From an uncultured Eubacterium sp. (lineage in GTDB: Bacteria; Bacillota; Clostridia; Oscillospirales; Acutalibacteraceae), in contig CAJOHE010000001.1 in the NCBI GenBank assembly GCA_905234495.1, forward strand, positions 162,301 to 226,300: a stretch of 64,000 nucleotides of DNA. The letters are read 5' to 3'. Positions 9,729 to 19,100 of this stretch are shown one piece after another. Position 1 is the first letter of the stretch; each line of letters starts with the position of its first letter. The notes below the pieces were generated by a model. It was not told the origin of the DNA. It did not search any database and saw nothing but the letters and a program-made list of their open reading frames with translations. The position numbers and the translations under genes are program-made.

Positions 9729-9937
9729 TACTTATTTGCTATTTCCTTTGGCTCTTCAACAACGTACTTGCCGTCGATAATTTCGTCCATAGCGAGAGAT
9801 ACCGTCTTTTCATCGATGTGTTCGTCGTGACTGATAGCCTCGTCTCTGATTTCTCTTGCTCTTTTGGCTACGCCTGTTACGATTGAGTAACGGCTTGCGC
9901 AACCGTTGAGTAATTTGTTAAGATCCGGATTAAACAT
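9728..9937 (-). CDS. rpoZ: DNA-directed RNA polymerase omega subunit
   Basis: Small polymerase subunit that chaperones the beta-prime subunit. It shows the family pattern: CASRYSIVTGVAKRAREI, then KTVSLAMDEIIDGKY. At 69 aa it is typical for Clostridia. It is located between gmk and priA. In Bacillus, coaBC would follow rpoZ; here priA follows directly with a TAATG overlap. Confidence 0.95.
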   Translation of the reverse strand: MFNPDLNKLLNGCASRYSIVTGVAKRAREIRDEAISHDEHIDEKTVSLAMDEIIDGKYVVEEPKEIANK

Positions 9938-9952
9938 AATAATTTCTCCTTT

Positions 9953-10528
9953 TTATGCGTTATGCTTTTTAAGCTCTTCGCAAAGTATTTTATCTATTTC
10001 ATCAACGCAAACCTCAAGGTCATCGTTAATAACATTGTACTGGTAAATATCCTTGTAGGACATTTCCTTATAAGCAATTTCCATACGGTTTCTGATTTCC
10101 TCTTCGCTGTCGGTTCCCCTGCCGCGAAGCCTCTTTTCAAGCACCTCGATACTCGGCGGAAGAAGGAAGATTGAAACACATTCCGGGAAAAGCTCCATAA
10201 CGTTCTGGGCGCCCTCAATCTCAATGATGAGGAAACAGATTTTGCCCATCTGTATCGCCTCGTGAACACCCTCTGTCGGCGTGCCGTAGTAGCAGCCATT
10301 GTAGCAGGTGTATTCAATCAGCCCGTTATTTTCAATCAGATATTCAAACTGTTCCTTGCTGATAAAGAAATAGTTTACGCCGTCAATTTCATCCGCCCTC
10401 TGCTTTCTTGTGGTAGCCGATACGGACTTTACAACGTCATTTCTCTTTTCGCAAAGTCTTTTAAACACGGTGTCCTTTCCGCAGCCGCTCGGGGCGGAAA
10501 ACACAACCATCATTCCCCTGTTATTCAT
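9953..10528 (-). CDS. gmk: Guanylate kinase
   Basis: Phosphorylates GMP to GDP with ATP. The P-loop is SAPSGCGKDTVF, followed by the GMP-binding residues in SATTRKQRADEIDGVNYFF and the IEGAQNV segment. The reading frame is open upstream to 10567, but the ATG at 10528 places the P-loop at the usual distance from the N-terminus and has AGAGG nine bases upstream, giving 191 aa. It overlaps the end of remA by 8 nt. Confidence 0.95.
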   Translation of the reverse strand: MNNRGMMVVFSAPSGCGKDTVFKRLCEKRNDVVKSVSATTRKQRADEIDGVNYFFISKEQFEYLIENNGLIEYTCYNGCYYGTPTEGVHEAIQMGKICFLIIEIEGAQNVMELFPECVSIFLLPPSIEVLEKRLRGRGTDSEEEIRNRMEIAYKEMSYKDIYQYNVINDDLEVCVDEIDKILCEELKKHNA

Positions 10529-10778
10529 CTGCAACATCCTCTGTTTCAGCGCCGAATTTCGGTGCAATCTGCTTTAAATCCATATAGGAAAGAATCACGT
10601 TGTCGCTGTCTGTAATAATGACGCTCATCGTCTTTCTGCCGTGGGTGGCATCAATAAGCGAACCGTTTGATTTGCTCTCACGGATTATCTTTTTTATGGG
10701 CGCGGACTCGGGCGACACAACTGCGATAACCCTGTCGGCGTTTACCATATTGTTAAAACCAATGTTTACTAAATTCAT
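10521..10778 (-). CDS. remA: Extracellular matrix regulatory protein RemA (DUF370)
   Basis: Small DNA-binding regulator that controls biofilm matrix genes and osmoprotection in Bacillus. The family pattern is clear: LVNIGFNNMVNADRVIAVVSPESAP, then LIDATHGRKTMSVIITDSDNVILS (shown here in pieces of the 85-aa product). RemA forms ring-shaped oligomers that wrap DNA. The yicC-remA-gmk order is conserved in Firmicutes. Whether it controls the exoprotein island next door cannot be read from the sequence. Confidence 0.93.
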   Translation of the reverse strand: MNLVNIGFNNMVNADRVIAVVSPESAPIKKIIRESKSNGSLIDATHGRKTMSVIITDSDNVILSYMDLKQIAPKFGAETEDVADE

Positions 10779-10787
10779 ACTGCGCCC

Positions 10788-11666
10788 CTATTCGATATTC
10801 TGAATCTGCTCTCTGATTTTTTCAATTTCCGCCTTCATATCAACAACTCTCTTTGCGATATCAACGTCGGAACATTTAGAGCCGATTGTGTTTGCCTCTC
10901 TGTTGATTTCCTGAACGAGGAAATCCATCTTTCTGCCGACCGCCTCTTCGCTTTCAAGGAAATCGCGAAGCTGCTCGATATGAGAGCGAAGCCTTACTGT
11001 TTCCTCGGCAACGGCAACCTTGTCGGCATAGATTGCAACCTCCTGAATGATGCGCGCTTCATCAAGGCTAACGTCGCCGATGAGCTCGTGAACTCTTTCA
11101 ACAAGCTTATCGTTGTATTCCTTGACGGTTTCGGGCGAGCGTTCCTCGATATAAGCTACGTTATCAAGAATAATCTGAGTGCGGGAATAAACGTCCTCAT
11201 ACATCTTTTTGCCCTCAATCAGGCGCATTTCGATGAATTTTTCAACCGCTTCCTCGGCAACCTCTTTGACCATATTCCAGATAGCGTCCTCGTCCTCCTC
11301 GCTCTTGCGGACAACGAGAACATCCTGAAACTTGCCGATTGAAAGCGCGCCGTAATCCTCGCGAAGGTCGTAGGTTTCCTGAAGCTCTTTGAGCGCCTTA
11401 ACATAGGCGGATGCGAGAGTGTGATTAACCGCGACGTCGCATGCTTCTGTGTTGAGAGCTTCGATGTTTATATAGCACTCAACCTTGCCCCTTGCAACTC
11501 GAGAGCCGATGTAGGACTTAATCTTTTCCTCAAGAAAGCCGTACTGCCTCGGGCAGCGGGAATAAAAATCAAAATACCTGTGATTGACAGATTTAAGCTC
11601 GACGGAAATTATGTAACCGTTCAGCTCTTTAACGGCTCTGCCAAAGCCTGTCATAGATTTAACCAT
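10788..11666 (-). CDS. yicC: YicC/YloC-family endoribonuclease
   Basis: YicC family protein, reported as an RNase involved in RNA turnover. It starts MVKSMTGFGRA and has the N-terminal SVELKSVNHRYFD motif plus the C-terminal DUF1732 segment GRKMDFLVQEINREANTIGSK. The frame opens with a GTG at 11675, but the ATG at 11666 has AGGTGA eight bases upstream. The product is 292 aa. It is the first gene of the large leftward operon and sits about 25 nt after the predicted transcription start. Confidence 0.93.
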   Translation of the reverse strand: MVKSMTGFGRAVKELNGYIISVELKSVNHRYFDFYSRCPRQYGFLEEKIKSYIGSRVARGKVECYINIEALNTEACDVAVNHTLASAYVKALKELQETYDLREDYGALSIGKFQDVLVVRKSEEDEDAIWNMVKEVAEEAVEKFIEMRLIEGKKMYEDVYSRTQIILDNVAYIEERSPETVKEYNDKLVERVHELIGDVSLDEARIIQEVAIYADKVAVAEETVRLRSHIEQLRDFLESEEAVGRKMDFLVQEINREANTIGSKCSDVDIAKRVVDMKAEIEKIREQIQNIE

Positions 11667-11698
11667 AGCGTTCACCTATATATTATATATTATTAAAC

Positions 11699-11728
11699 AT
11701 TATATAATTGCGGCTATCGTGAGGTCAA
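11699..11728 (-). promoter_or_regulatory. Promoter of the yicC-remA-gmk-...-rsgA operon
   Basis: On the minus strand TTGACC (11728-11723) is followed after 18 nt by TATAAT (11704-11699), a near-consensus vegetative promoter. The predicted start is near 11692, giving a leader of about 25 nt before the yicC ATG. It is insulated from the upstream LRR gene by the terminator at 11781-11802. Confidence 0.7.
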
Positions 11729-11768
11729 TAGTTTGTTAACAGTTTATTAATAAAGTTAATATTATTTT

Positions 11769-11802
11769 TACAAACAAAAACGGGAAGGCATTAGCCTTCC
11801 CG
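11769..11802 (-). terminator. Rho-independent terminator after the LRR1 gene
   Basis: A 9-bp perfect stem, CGGGAAGGC (11781-11789) and GCCTTCCCG (11794-11802), with loop ATTA. On the minus strand it is followed by TTTTTGTTTGT. It lies 13 nt beyond the stop of the LRR1 gene and ends the giant 1 - peptide A - LRR1 unit. Confidence 0.88.
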
Positions 11803-11814
11803 AAAGATTACATA

Positions 11815-12963
11815 TCAGTAAGTGTAATTTATGAAATTGCCGTAGTATTGCAGATACTGAGAATTTGCCCGTTTCATACTTGCAAAGTCCTTAGCGTTTA
11901 CAATACCGTCAGAGTTCCTGTCGCACATTACCATGGCAACGTCGACAGATTCGCCCAAATCGGGATTGAATACGTAGGTGTAATTCACGCCCTCACAGCT
12001 GAACACGGCTGAATAATCCGCGCCGGATACGCTGAGTGAGAACGTACCGTCCGTCGGCGTTCCGTTAATTGTCGCGCCGCTTAAAACGTTTTGCGACATT
12101 GTTCCGTCGGGATTCAGAAGCGCTCTGATATTACCCGTTACGTCGTAGCTGATTGCCTTGATGTAGACGTTGTAATTCGCCGCTGAAGCCGGGCTGTAAA
12201 TCTTTGTTGCGAAATAATAGGTTTCTCCCTCAGAAAGATTTACCGAGATGTAGAAATCGCAACCCGACATACCCGAATAGAAGGTTGAACCGTGGTCGTC
12301 GTTCGACGCAATCAGGTTGAATGAGCTATCGTAAACGTAACCAACGGTATCTTCCATAGATACGGAATAGAATACGAACGTTCCGTCAACCTGTGCGGTA
12401 TAGGGAAGATAGGCTTTCATAGCAGTCCCCTGCTTGATATCAACGTTATGTTCGCCGCTTGAAACGCTTTCACAGCTGAACGCAACGTTATTAGAAACGG
12501 CAACGTGAAGAGCGTAGCTTCCCGCCTCCGCCGTGAGAACAAAGCCTGCTTTGTCAGCCTCGCCGTCCTTGGCAAAAGAAACGTCACCTATATGAGCGAT
12601 GTTTGAACCGAGCGAAAGGCTGAGCAGTTGGGGTGTTGCCGCAAACACGCCGTTGCCCATACCCGTTACGCTGTCGGCAACAGTCACATTTGTAAGAGAG
12701 GTAGCGCCCGAAAAGGCGTAGTCGCCGAGATAGGTCACGCCTTCCTCAATTACAAGATTCTGCATATCGCGCGTATACGTTGACCACGGTGCGGAATAGG
12801 TCTGCACGTAGTCGTCCATAGCGCCATCACCGCTTATGTAAAGCGTGCTTGTCTGACTGTCATAATACCAGTCTATGTCGCTTGCAAGAGCGGATATGCA
12901 GGCAAAAACTGTTGCGAATACCAATATTGCAACGCATATAAGTGCTATTATTTTCTTTTTCAT
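11815..12963 (-). CDS. Secreted leucine-rich-repeat (BspA-type) protein with C-terminal dockerin-like loop (LRR1)
   Basis: 382 aa. A signal peptide (about 1-28, KKK then a hydrophobic core ending ISALA) is followed by LRR_5-type repeats at about 55-125 (WSTYTRDMQNLVIEEGV, YLGDYAFSGATSLTNVTV). A beta-rich middle domain (about 170-280) resembles bacterial pre-peptidase C-terminal-like sandwiches. The last 35 residues hold one calcium loop, DRNSDGIVNAKD, with dockerin spacing (D1, N3, D5, G6, D12), then YLQYYGNFINY. Only half of a normal two-loop type I dockerin is present. The paralogue at 31153-32271 has the same layout. It probably binds a surface partner or glycan; the function is not known. 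RBS AAAGGTGAT; likely cotranscribed with giant 1 and peptide A. Confidence 0.85.
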   Translation of the reverse strand: MKKKIIALICVAILVFATVFACISALASDIDWYYDSQTSTLYISGDGAMDDYVQTYSAPWSTYTRDMQNLVIEEGVTYLGDYAFSGATSLTNVTVADSVTGMGNGVFAATPQLLSLSLGSNIAHIGDVSFAKDGEADKAGFVLTAEAGSYALHVAVSNNVAFSCESVSSGEHNVDIKQGTAMKAYLPYTAQVDGTFVFYSVSMEDTVGYVYDSSFNLIASNDDHGSTFYSGMSGCDFYISVNLSEGETYYFATKIYSPASAANYNVYIKAISYDVTGNIRALLNPDGTMSQNVLSGATINGTPTDGTFSLSVSGADYSAVFSCEGVNYTYVFNPDLGESVDVAMVMCDRNSDGIVNAKDFASMKRANSQYLQYYGNFINYTY

Positions 12964-12984
12964 AATATCACCTTTTGAAAGATA

Positions 12985-13006
12985 AGGGGGAGGCGCGCCT
13001 CCCCCT
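12985..13006 (-). terminator. Perfect GC-rich palindrome between peptide A and LRR1 (attenuator or mRNA-stability hairpin)
   Basis: A 22-nt perfect palindrome whose half-site is AGGGGGAGGCG. It lies 7 nt after the stop of the small peptide gene and 21 nt before the LRR1 start, with no long T-run after it on the minus strand. It therefore looks like an intercistronic hairpin that sets relative expression, rather than a full terminator. Its TAGGGG/CCCCTA edges resemble those of the inverted repeat at 24051-24125, so it may also be a decayed copy of that repeat family. Confidence 0.55.
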
Positions 13007-13013
13007 ACCTATT

Positions 13014-13145
13014 TTAGAAATCGTCGTCCATTGTTGTGCCTTCGCCACCGTCGCCGAAGCCTTCGGTCAGCGATTCTGTGCAGATGTCAATATAGATATT
13101 GAACTTTTCGATTTCAGCACTCGGGGTAATATAATCTTTTTTCAT
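13014..13145 (-). CDS. Small acidic peptide A (43 aa), paired with giant exoprotein 1
   Basis: A 43-codon gene with a perfect AAGGAGG eight bases before its ATG, beginning 24 nt after the stop of giant 1. The product starts MKKDYITPSAEIEKF, has one Cys (position 22), a Gly/Glu-rich middle and ends MDDDF. It shares its N-terminal pattern (MKKxYx[TS]PxxEIxxF), a following T-x-S and an acidic C-terminus ending in Phe with peptide B at 24219-24353, which holds the same position behind giant 2. It has no signal peptide or membrane segment. YxxP followed by a hydrophobic/acidic segment resembles leaders of some ribosomal peptides, but no maturation genes are nearby. Function unknown. Confidence 0.8.
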   Translation of the reverse strand: MKKDYITPSAEIEKFNIYIDICTESLTEGFGDGGEGTTMDDDF

Positions 13146-13168
13146 ATTAATATCCTCCTTGTGCTAAA

Positions 13169-16100
13169 TTACGCGCCCAGTGTAGGCTGCTGTCTCAGAA
13201 TCGTCTTGGAGTACTCAGCTACGTTAACCTGAGCAGTGCTCGGTGTGCCGTCGTCTACATAGTTGTAGGTGAGGTCGTAGGAGATGTAGCCTCTGAAGTA
13301 CATCTCAGCGAAGCCGCTGCCGCTCGAGCTGATTGTGTATGAGTACTGACCGTTGGGACGAACTGTCGAGGTCTTGAACGCCTGAACTGTCGGCTTAACC
13401 ATTGTAGCGTCAGTTCCGTTTGCAGCTCTGGTCGTTGCAAGACAACCTATGTCGGTATAAGAAGTCGTTCCGCTGCCTGTTGTTACTCTGCAGTAAACGG
13501 TTGCCGATGAAAGCTTGCTGTTTTCATTGGTCTCGCCCGTTACAGCGATTGCAGATACGAACGGATTCTTTGCAGCGAGCTTCTGATTGAGTAAATCGTC
13601 TGCCGCTACTGCGTCTACCGTGAACTTAACGTCAACATTGCTTGATGTAAGCATCGTGCTGTTAGCGTAGTAGTATTCGCCGTCCGTTGTAATCGGATAG
13701 AAGGTTTCAGCGGTTACTGCGTTGAGTGAAACTGTGTCGCCGTAAGCTGCAATCTGGTACTTATCGTTCATCAAAGTTGCCCAGCCGTATGTGCCCGAAG
13801 GTCCTGTGATTGTAACTAAGTTATCAAACGCCGCCTTGTATGCGCCTGCCTCGCTGTCGTAAGATGCGCCGGTTACGCTTGAAGAGCCGTTGATGTTGAG
13901 CGTTACGCTCTGACCTGCGTTGTAATAAGGCTTGAAGGTTGCAGTTGACTCTGCATCGTTCATTGAGCACTTCCACGTTGTGAAGGTGTAGAACGGAACG
14001 TAAGGAGCAGTTACTGTATTGCCGCTGCCAAAGTCAAGCGTCTTGTTGATGCCCCAGTTTTCGCCTGCAATAAGGTCGTCAAGAGTTGACTTTGCAACGT
14101 AAACAGTATTTACTGTTGCGCCGTACATATTCTTGATAATTACCTTATAATTCTCAGCAGCTGGTTTTTCGGTAAGAGTGATCGTTACTATCATATCACT
14201 AATAGCGTTCTTTGTAAAGGATGAACCGTTGTAGTTAACCTTCTGAGAACCTATAGTAGCGTTATTATTGTAAGGATCCTTATAGGTTACCGAAATCTCG
14301 CACTTGCCGCGTGCAGGCTCGGGAATCGGTACTTCATAGGTGTCGCCATAGTAGAATACCGTGCTGTCGTCGCGAGCAGCGTTCGTAAGAGCAACAGGTG
14401 ATTCAAATCCGCTGAGCGGTGTTTCACCGTCGGTATCGAATACCTGAACCGTACCTGCGAACTGCTTAACATAGCCGTTATCTACATCATTTACGTAGTT
14501 AATCTCATTGAGAAGGTCAGCCGTGTAGACGTCAACCTCATTAACAGCGAGATTCTTAAGCTCTGTTGTTGTAGCAAGATCTCCGCCGGTAGCTGCGGTG
14601 TATGCAGCTACGTCGTCTGCGGTAGGTGTTACGTAAACCGTAGGAACAGCGGATTCGCCGCGAACTGAAAGTCTCTTTTGAAGCTTTTCGGAAATAAGGT
14701 CGTAAGCGTCCTTATGTTCTGCGTCACCGCTTGTTGCTTCGCCGCCTACATACTTATCATAATCAAGCGATGCACTGATTACGGTGTAAGCGCTGTCGTA
14801 GTTGCTGTATGCTTCAGCCGTATCAACGCCAACGAGTGCAGCAGCGTTAAGAGCAGCTGTCTTATCGATTACATCCTGCTGATACTCGGATAATGTTGAT
14901 GTGTCGGGAACATAATATGTTACAGACTGACTTGAGAATGTGATTGTCTTTTCAGCACCGTTAGCATATCTTGCAAGTCCTTCATTATCATCTCTCGAGG
15001 TAATCGCTTCATTGTATGCGGTGTTGAGAGCAAGCCAGCTGTCAAGGGTTGACGTCTGGGTAGCGCCGGTGTAGATACCTGCGGTTACAGACGGTCCCTT
15101 ATTGGTGATAGCGCCGATAATGTTGCTTCCTTCCGTGCTTGCGCCGGTGGCCTCTGTTGAACCGTCCTCAGCTACCTTGAGCATAAGAACTTCATCAAGA
15201 TGCTTAAGAGTATCAAGAATATCTCTGTACTCCATACCTGAAAGAGTTACATATCTCCAGTAGGTTTCGGTATTTCCAAGGTCGTCAAGCTCTGTGCCAT
15301 CATAGATGATGCCGATATCGGTCTTAGCGTTTTCATCTGTGTAGTATGAGCACTCAGTAGTGAAGAGACGAAGGATTTCCCTATAAGTTTCAACAGATTC
15401 GGTTGTATGAGTTGAATCATCCTGAACCTCTGCCACAAGGGTATCCTTGTTTGCAATGAAGGTTGCCTCAACCTCTTCGTAGTCTTCTACGCGGAAGAGG
15501 GTTTCATATGCTTCGAGTACGTCTGCAATAAGTTCTGCCTGAACGTCGTCGGTGGTTGTTGTGCCTGAACCGAAGATATCAGTGCTTGTAGTGTTTGCCT
15601 TGTAGATTGCAACGCCGCTTGCATAAGCTGTTGTGTAATCGTCTGAACCAGCTGACTGAATTGCAGCAACATCGCTGTACTTATCAACGTCTGCAAGGTC
15701 GTTCTGCATAGTGTTCTGCGGGTTCTTTACGAACCATTCGAGCCTAGCGATTGCGTTGATGTAATCCTCGTATGATGCAATAGAAATTGAATCAACGTTG
15801 ATGTCGCCGCCGTTCTTGCTCGTGTCGATTGTAGGTCTGCCGTTTGCGTCAAGCGTTACGTGCTTATGACCGTCTGCGTCAGTCGTTGTTACAAGCTCTT
15901 TGAGCTCGAAGTTTTCAAGGAAGTCACGAACTGCGCCCTTATCACAGGTTGCAACACCGATGTTGTAGTAATGGTAAGTATCAGAACCGATGAAACGTCC
16001 GCCGTCTGCGCCAATGTCAGTGATCTTATGATAGTTACCCATTTCAAGAATATAGTTAGCCATATTCTCTGCAGTAACGTCAATTCTGCCCGATGTTGTA

Positions 16101-19100
16101 ACGGTCTTACTTTCAGCCTCAGACTGGGTAGCTGCCCAGTGCTCACGCTTTATGTCATTATGCTCATTTGTGTAATAGTAATAGCCGTCATAAAGTCTGC
16201 CGTCTTCATAAACGAGCGTATCGCTTGAGCTTGCGTTACCGATTGTCTGAAGGTCGGCAACCGTATTCTGCTTTAAGGTATCTTTACCGGTGAAGGTTGC
16301 GGTACCCTGCCAAGCGTTCGTTGAAAGCTTACCGTTAGAAGCAGTTGTATATGCCTGATTCTGTCTGAAATCGTAAATCTGCATAGTGGCAGGAGGATTT
16401 GCACCATGACCGGTACCATCAAATATGTTTTTACCTCTATTAGACGGACCGTCCACAGGCCAAATCAAATTATAATTGGTGCCACTTGAGAAATAGTACA
16501 AGAACTTATTCCTGTAATTTGTACTGAATATTGCGTCTGAGCTGCTTCTTTCATCAGTCATAAACAGGAAACCATCTTCCTTGAACGCTGTATTTCCGGT
16601 TCCACCGTTTGATGATTTAACTTCCTGATAGTTTGTATCGTAAATCATTGCAGCTGTGAAACTACTATTATAAGCACCGTCACCGTCGCTCTTTCTATAC
16701 GGCTGTGAGCTTTCAGGAGCAGCAGCGGTTGAGCTGTAAGTTACATTCAGTCCTGTATCGTTCTTTGCATAAGAAGTTACGTCAAAGATTGAAGAACCGC
16801 TGTAGTTTGCCCAAAGGAAGTTAGAGGTTCTCATCTTGAACTCATAACCGGTAGGAACTCCGTTCGTTGAAGTAATGAGACCGGTGTTCGGGTTATTTGC
16901 AATATAATTGCTCTTATCCGAATAGTCGATATAATACTGAGTATTAATCAACTGCGGCGCTGCTGTAAACGCGTTAGGACAATCGTCAACGTGCGTCCAC
17001 GCAGCGAACGAACCGGAGTTAACACCCGAGTGAGCGTTAGGCGACTTATTCATAAGAGTCTTGATTTCATCAAGAGTATCAAGGTCGGTATCGCTGAATG
17101 AATGCGTTGTGAAATCACTCAGATAACCCGATGTACCATAGCCCCAACCTACTTCATCAGGGTCTTCCTGACCGTTACCATTCAAATCGGTTGTACCTTT
17201 TGAAGCATAGCGAAGGAATGATGAATCGTATGCTGTTGCTTCACCGTAAGAACCTACGAAACGGTTAAAGATACCGTATGATGAGTTACGGTCGTTACCC
17301 AAGTCGGTATGGCCGTTCTTTGTTGCAGCAATGGTATGAGCCCATGCGGGGTTCGGCTCTACATAACAGAATTCAAATTCGCTATAGCTATTGCCTGTCT
17401 CGCAATCCTTGTATGAAACTACAAGAGTTACACCGATTTCGGGATAGCCGTTTCTAACCTGACCGGAACCATCTGCTTCATTATTATAATAACGGAAGAA
17501 GGACGAAACCTTACCAGTAATACCGTATACCTTATAAAGCTCAAGGTTCGGGTCTGCCTGAACAGCAGCCTGTGCAGATGCATCGTCTGCATATACAGGT
17601 GTATAAGTAGTACCGCTCTTTGTGCACCAATAACCGCTGTTAAGAGGCTGAAGCTGCATATTTGAACCTGTCTCACCGTAGGTACGGCAATACTCGGTAT
17701 CATCGAGCGAGATAATCGGGCTTACCGCGTTAGGATCAATATAGTTAGGATACTTTGTGGTGATTGTTGTAAATCTTTCACCACCCGAAATGAAGTAGCC
17801 GTTTGCGTCCTTCTGTCCGTAAGTCCAGTTATCTGAAATTTCCTGACCGTAGAGCGAATATGCAGACTTGAGAGCAAGGTTACCTGCATCTGTACCTGCC
17901 GTTGCACCGTAGATTGAAAGTGCCTCTGCGTCAGTTGCGTGCGTATAGATTACGCCGTCCATTGATACCTGGTCGCCGTTTGAAACAACGTCGCCAACGT
18001 CCGGAATGTCGCCCATTCTGTAAGCCCAGAAGTGCATACCGCACTCGGAAGACGTTGTGTCAATATTTAATGTAGCCAACATTGGAATCGCTACGCCATT
18101 CTTTTCGTGAATAGCTATAACGCCTTCATGGATGGGATTTACCTGGTCAGCAAGTATCTGAGCATATGTTGCTGAGTCATTGTAAAGCTCAATGTACTGA
18201 ACATACTGGCCTGTTCCGTCGTCTGCATAATCAAGCTTAAACTTCATTCTGAATTCATTGCTGCCTATTGTGCCGAATACAACACCAGTTGTGTCAGTTG
18301 AATCATCGAGATTTGCAAGGAAGGTGTATCTGTATTCAGAGCTGAAGGTTGAATCAACTTTCATGCGCATATTATTGCCATAGTAGATACCCTCAAGCTG
18401 GCTTGCCTTAACCTCTTTATAAGGTGAATCTGTTCCGTTGTACTGATACGGGAACATTACAAGCCAACCCTGATTTGTTACACCTAGAAGGTTGTTTAAG
18501 CATACGTTACCCTTAACACCGCCTGACTGTCTCTTTGCAAGAGCGTTATCCTGAACAGCGGTCCAGTTATGCTCTGCTGTTGCATTAGGTCTTGCGTGAA
18601 CAGCGTTAATCCAAACTGCTTCGCCGTCTTCATTGTATGCCATATATACAGAGTTATGACCGGTTGAACGGTATCTCTTTGTATAGACGCTGATATCAAA
18701 CGGAGCAAGAAGCTGGTCGCCACGAGTCTTAGGTCTCTGATTATAAGGAATAACAGTATCGTCATTAGCTTGGAAACCGTTAGAACCGACATATGCTGTA
18801 TATCCGTTTGCGGCACCAGTGCCGAGAGGAGTTTCAGATCTGAATACACGCTCGGTATATGAGCCTTCGTTCTGACCGTAGGAAACAAACAGATAGTAGA
18901 ATCCGTTGATGTACTGAACGTAAGCGCCCTCACCAGAACCGGCAGATTCGCCGTTGTGGCTGTTATATTCATCCCATTCTTCCTGAGTTGTAGGTTCTGT
19001 GGTCCTGCCGGAATCATTTTCAAGGTCACCAGTATATCCTCTAACAAGTGCATAGCTTGTGTATGTTCCGTTGGTGCCTTCGAACGTAGTTCCGGGAACC

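Noticed and set aside
11815..12963. Complete type I dockerin and hence a classical cellulosome
   Set aside because: Only one calcium loop is present in each LRR protein and no cohesin domain was seen in either giant protein, so a cellulosome is not claimed.
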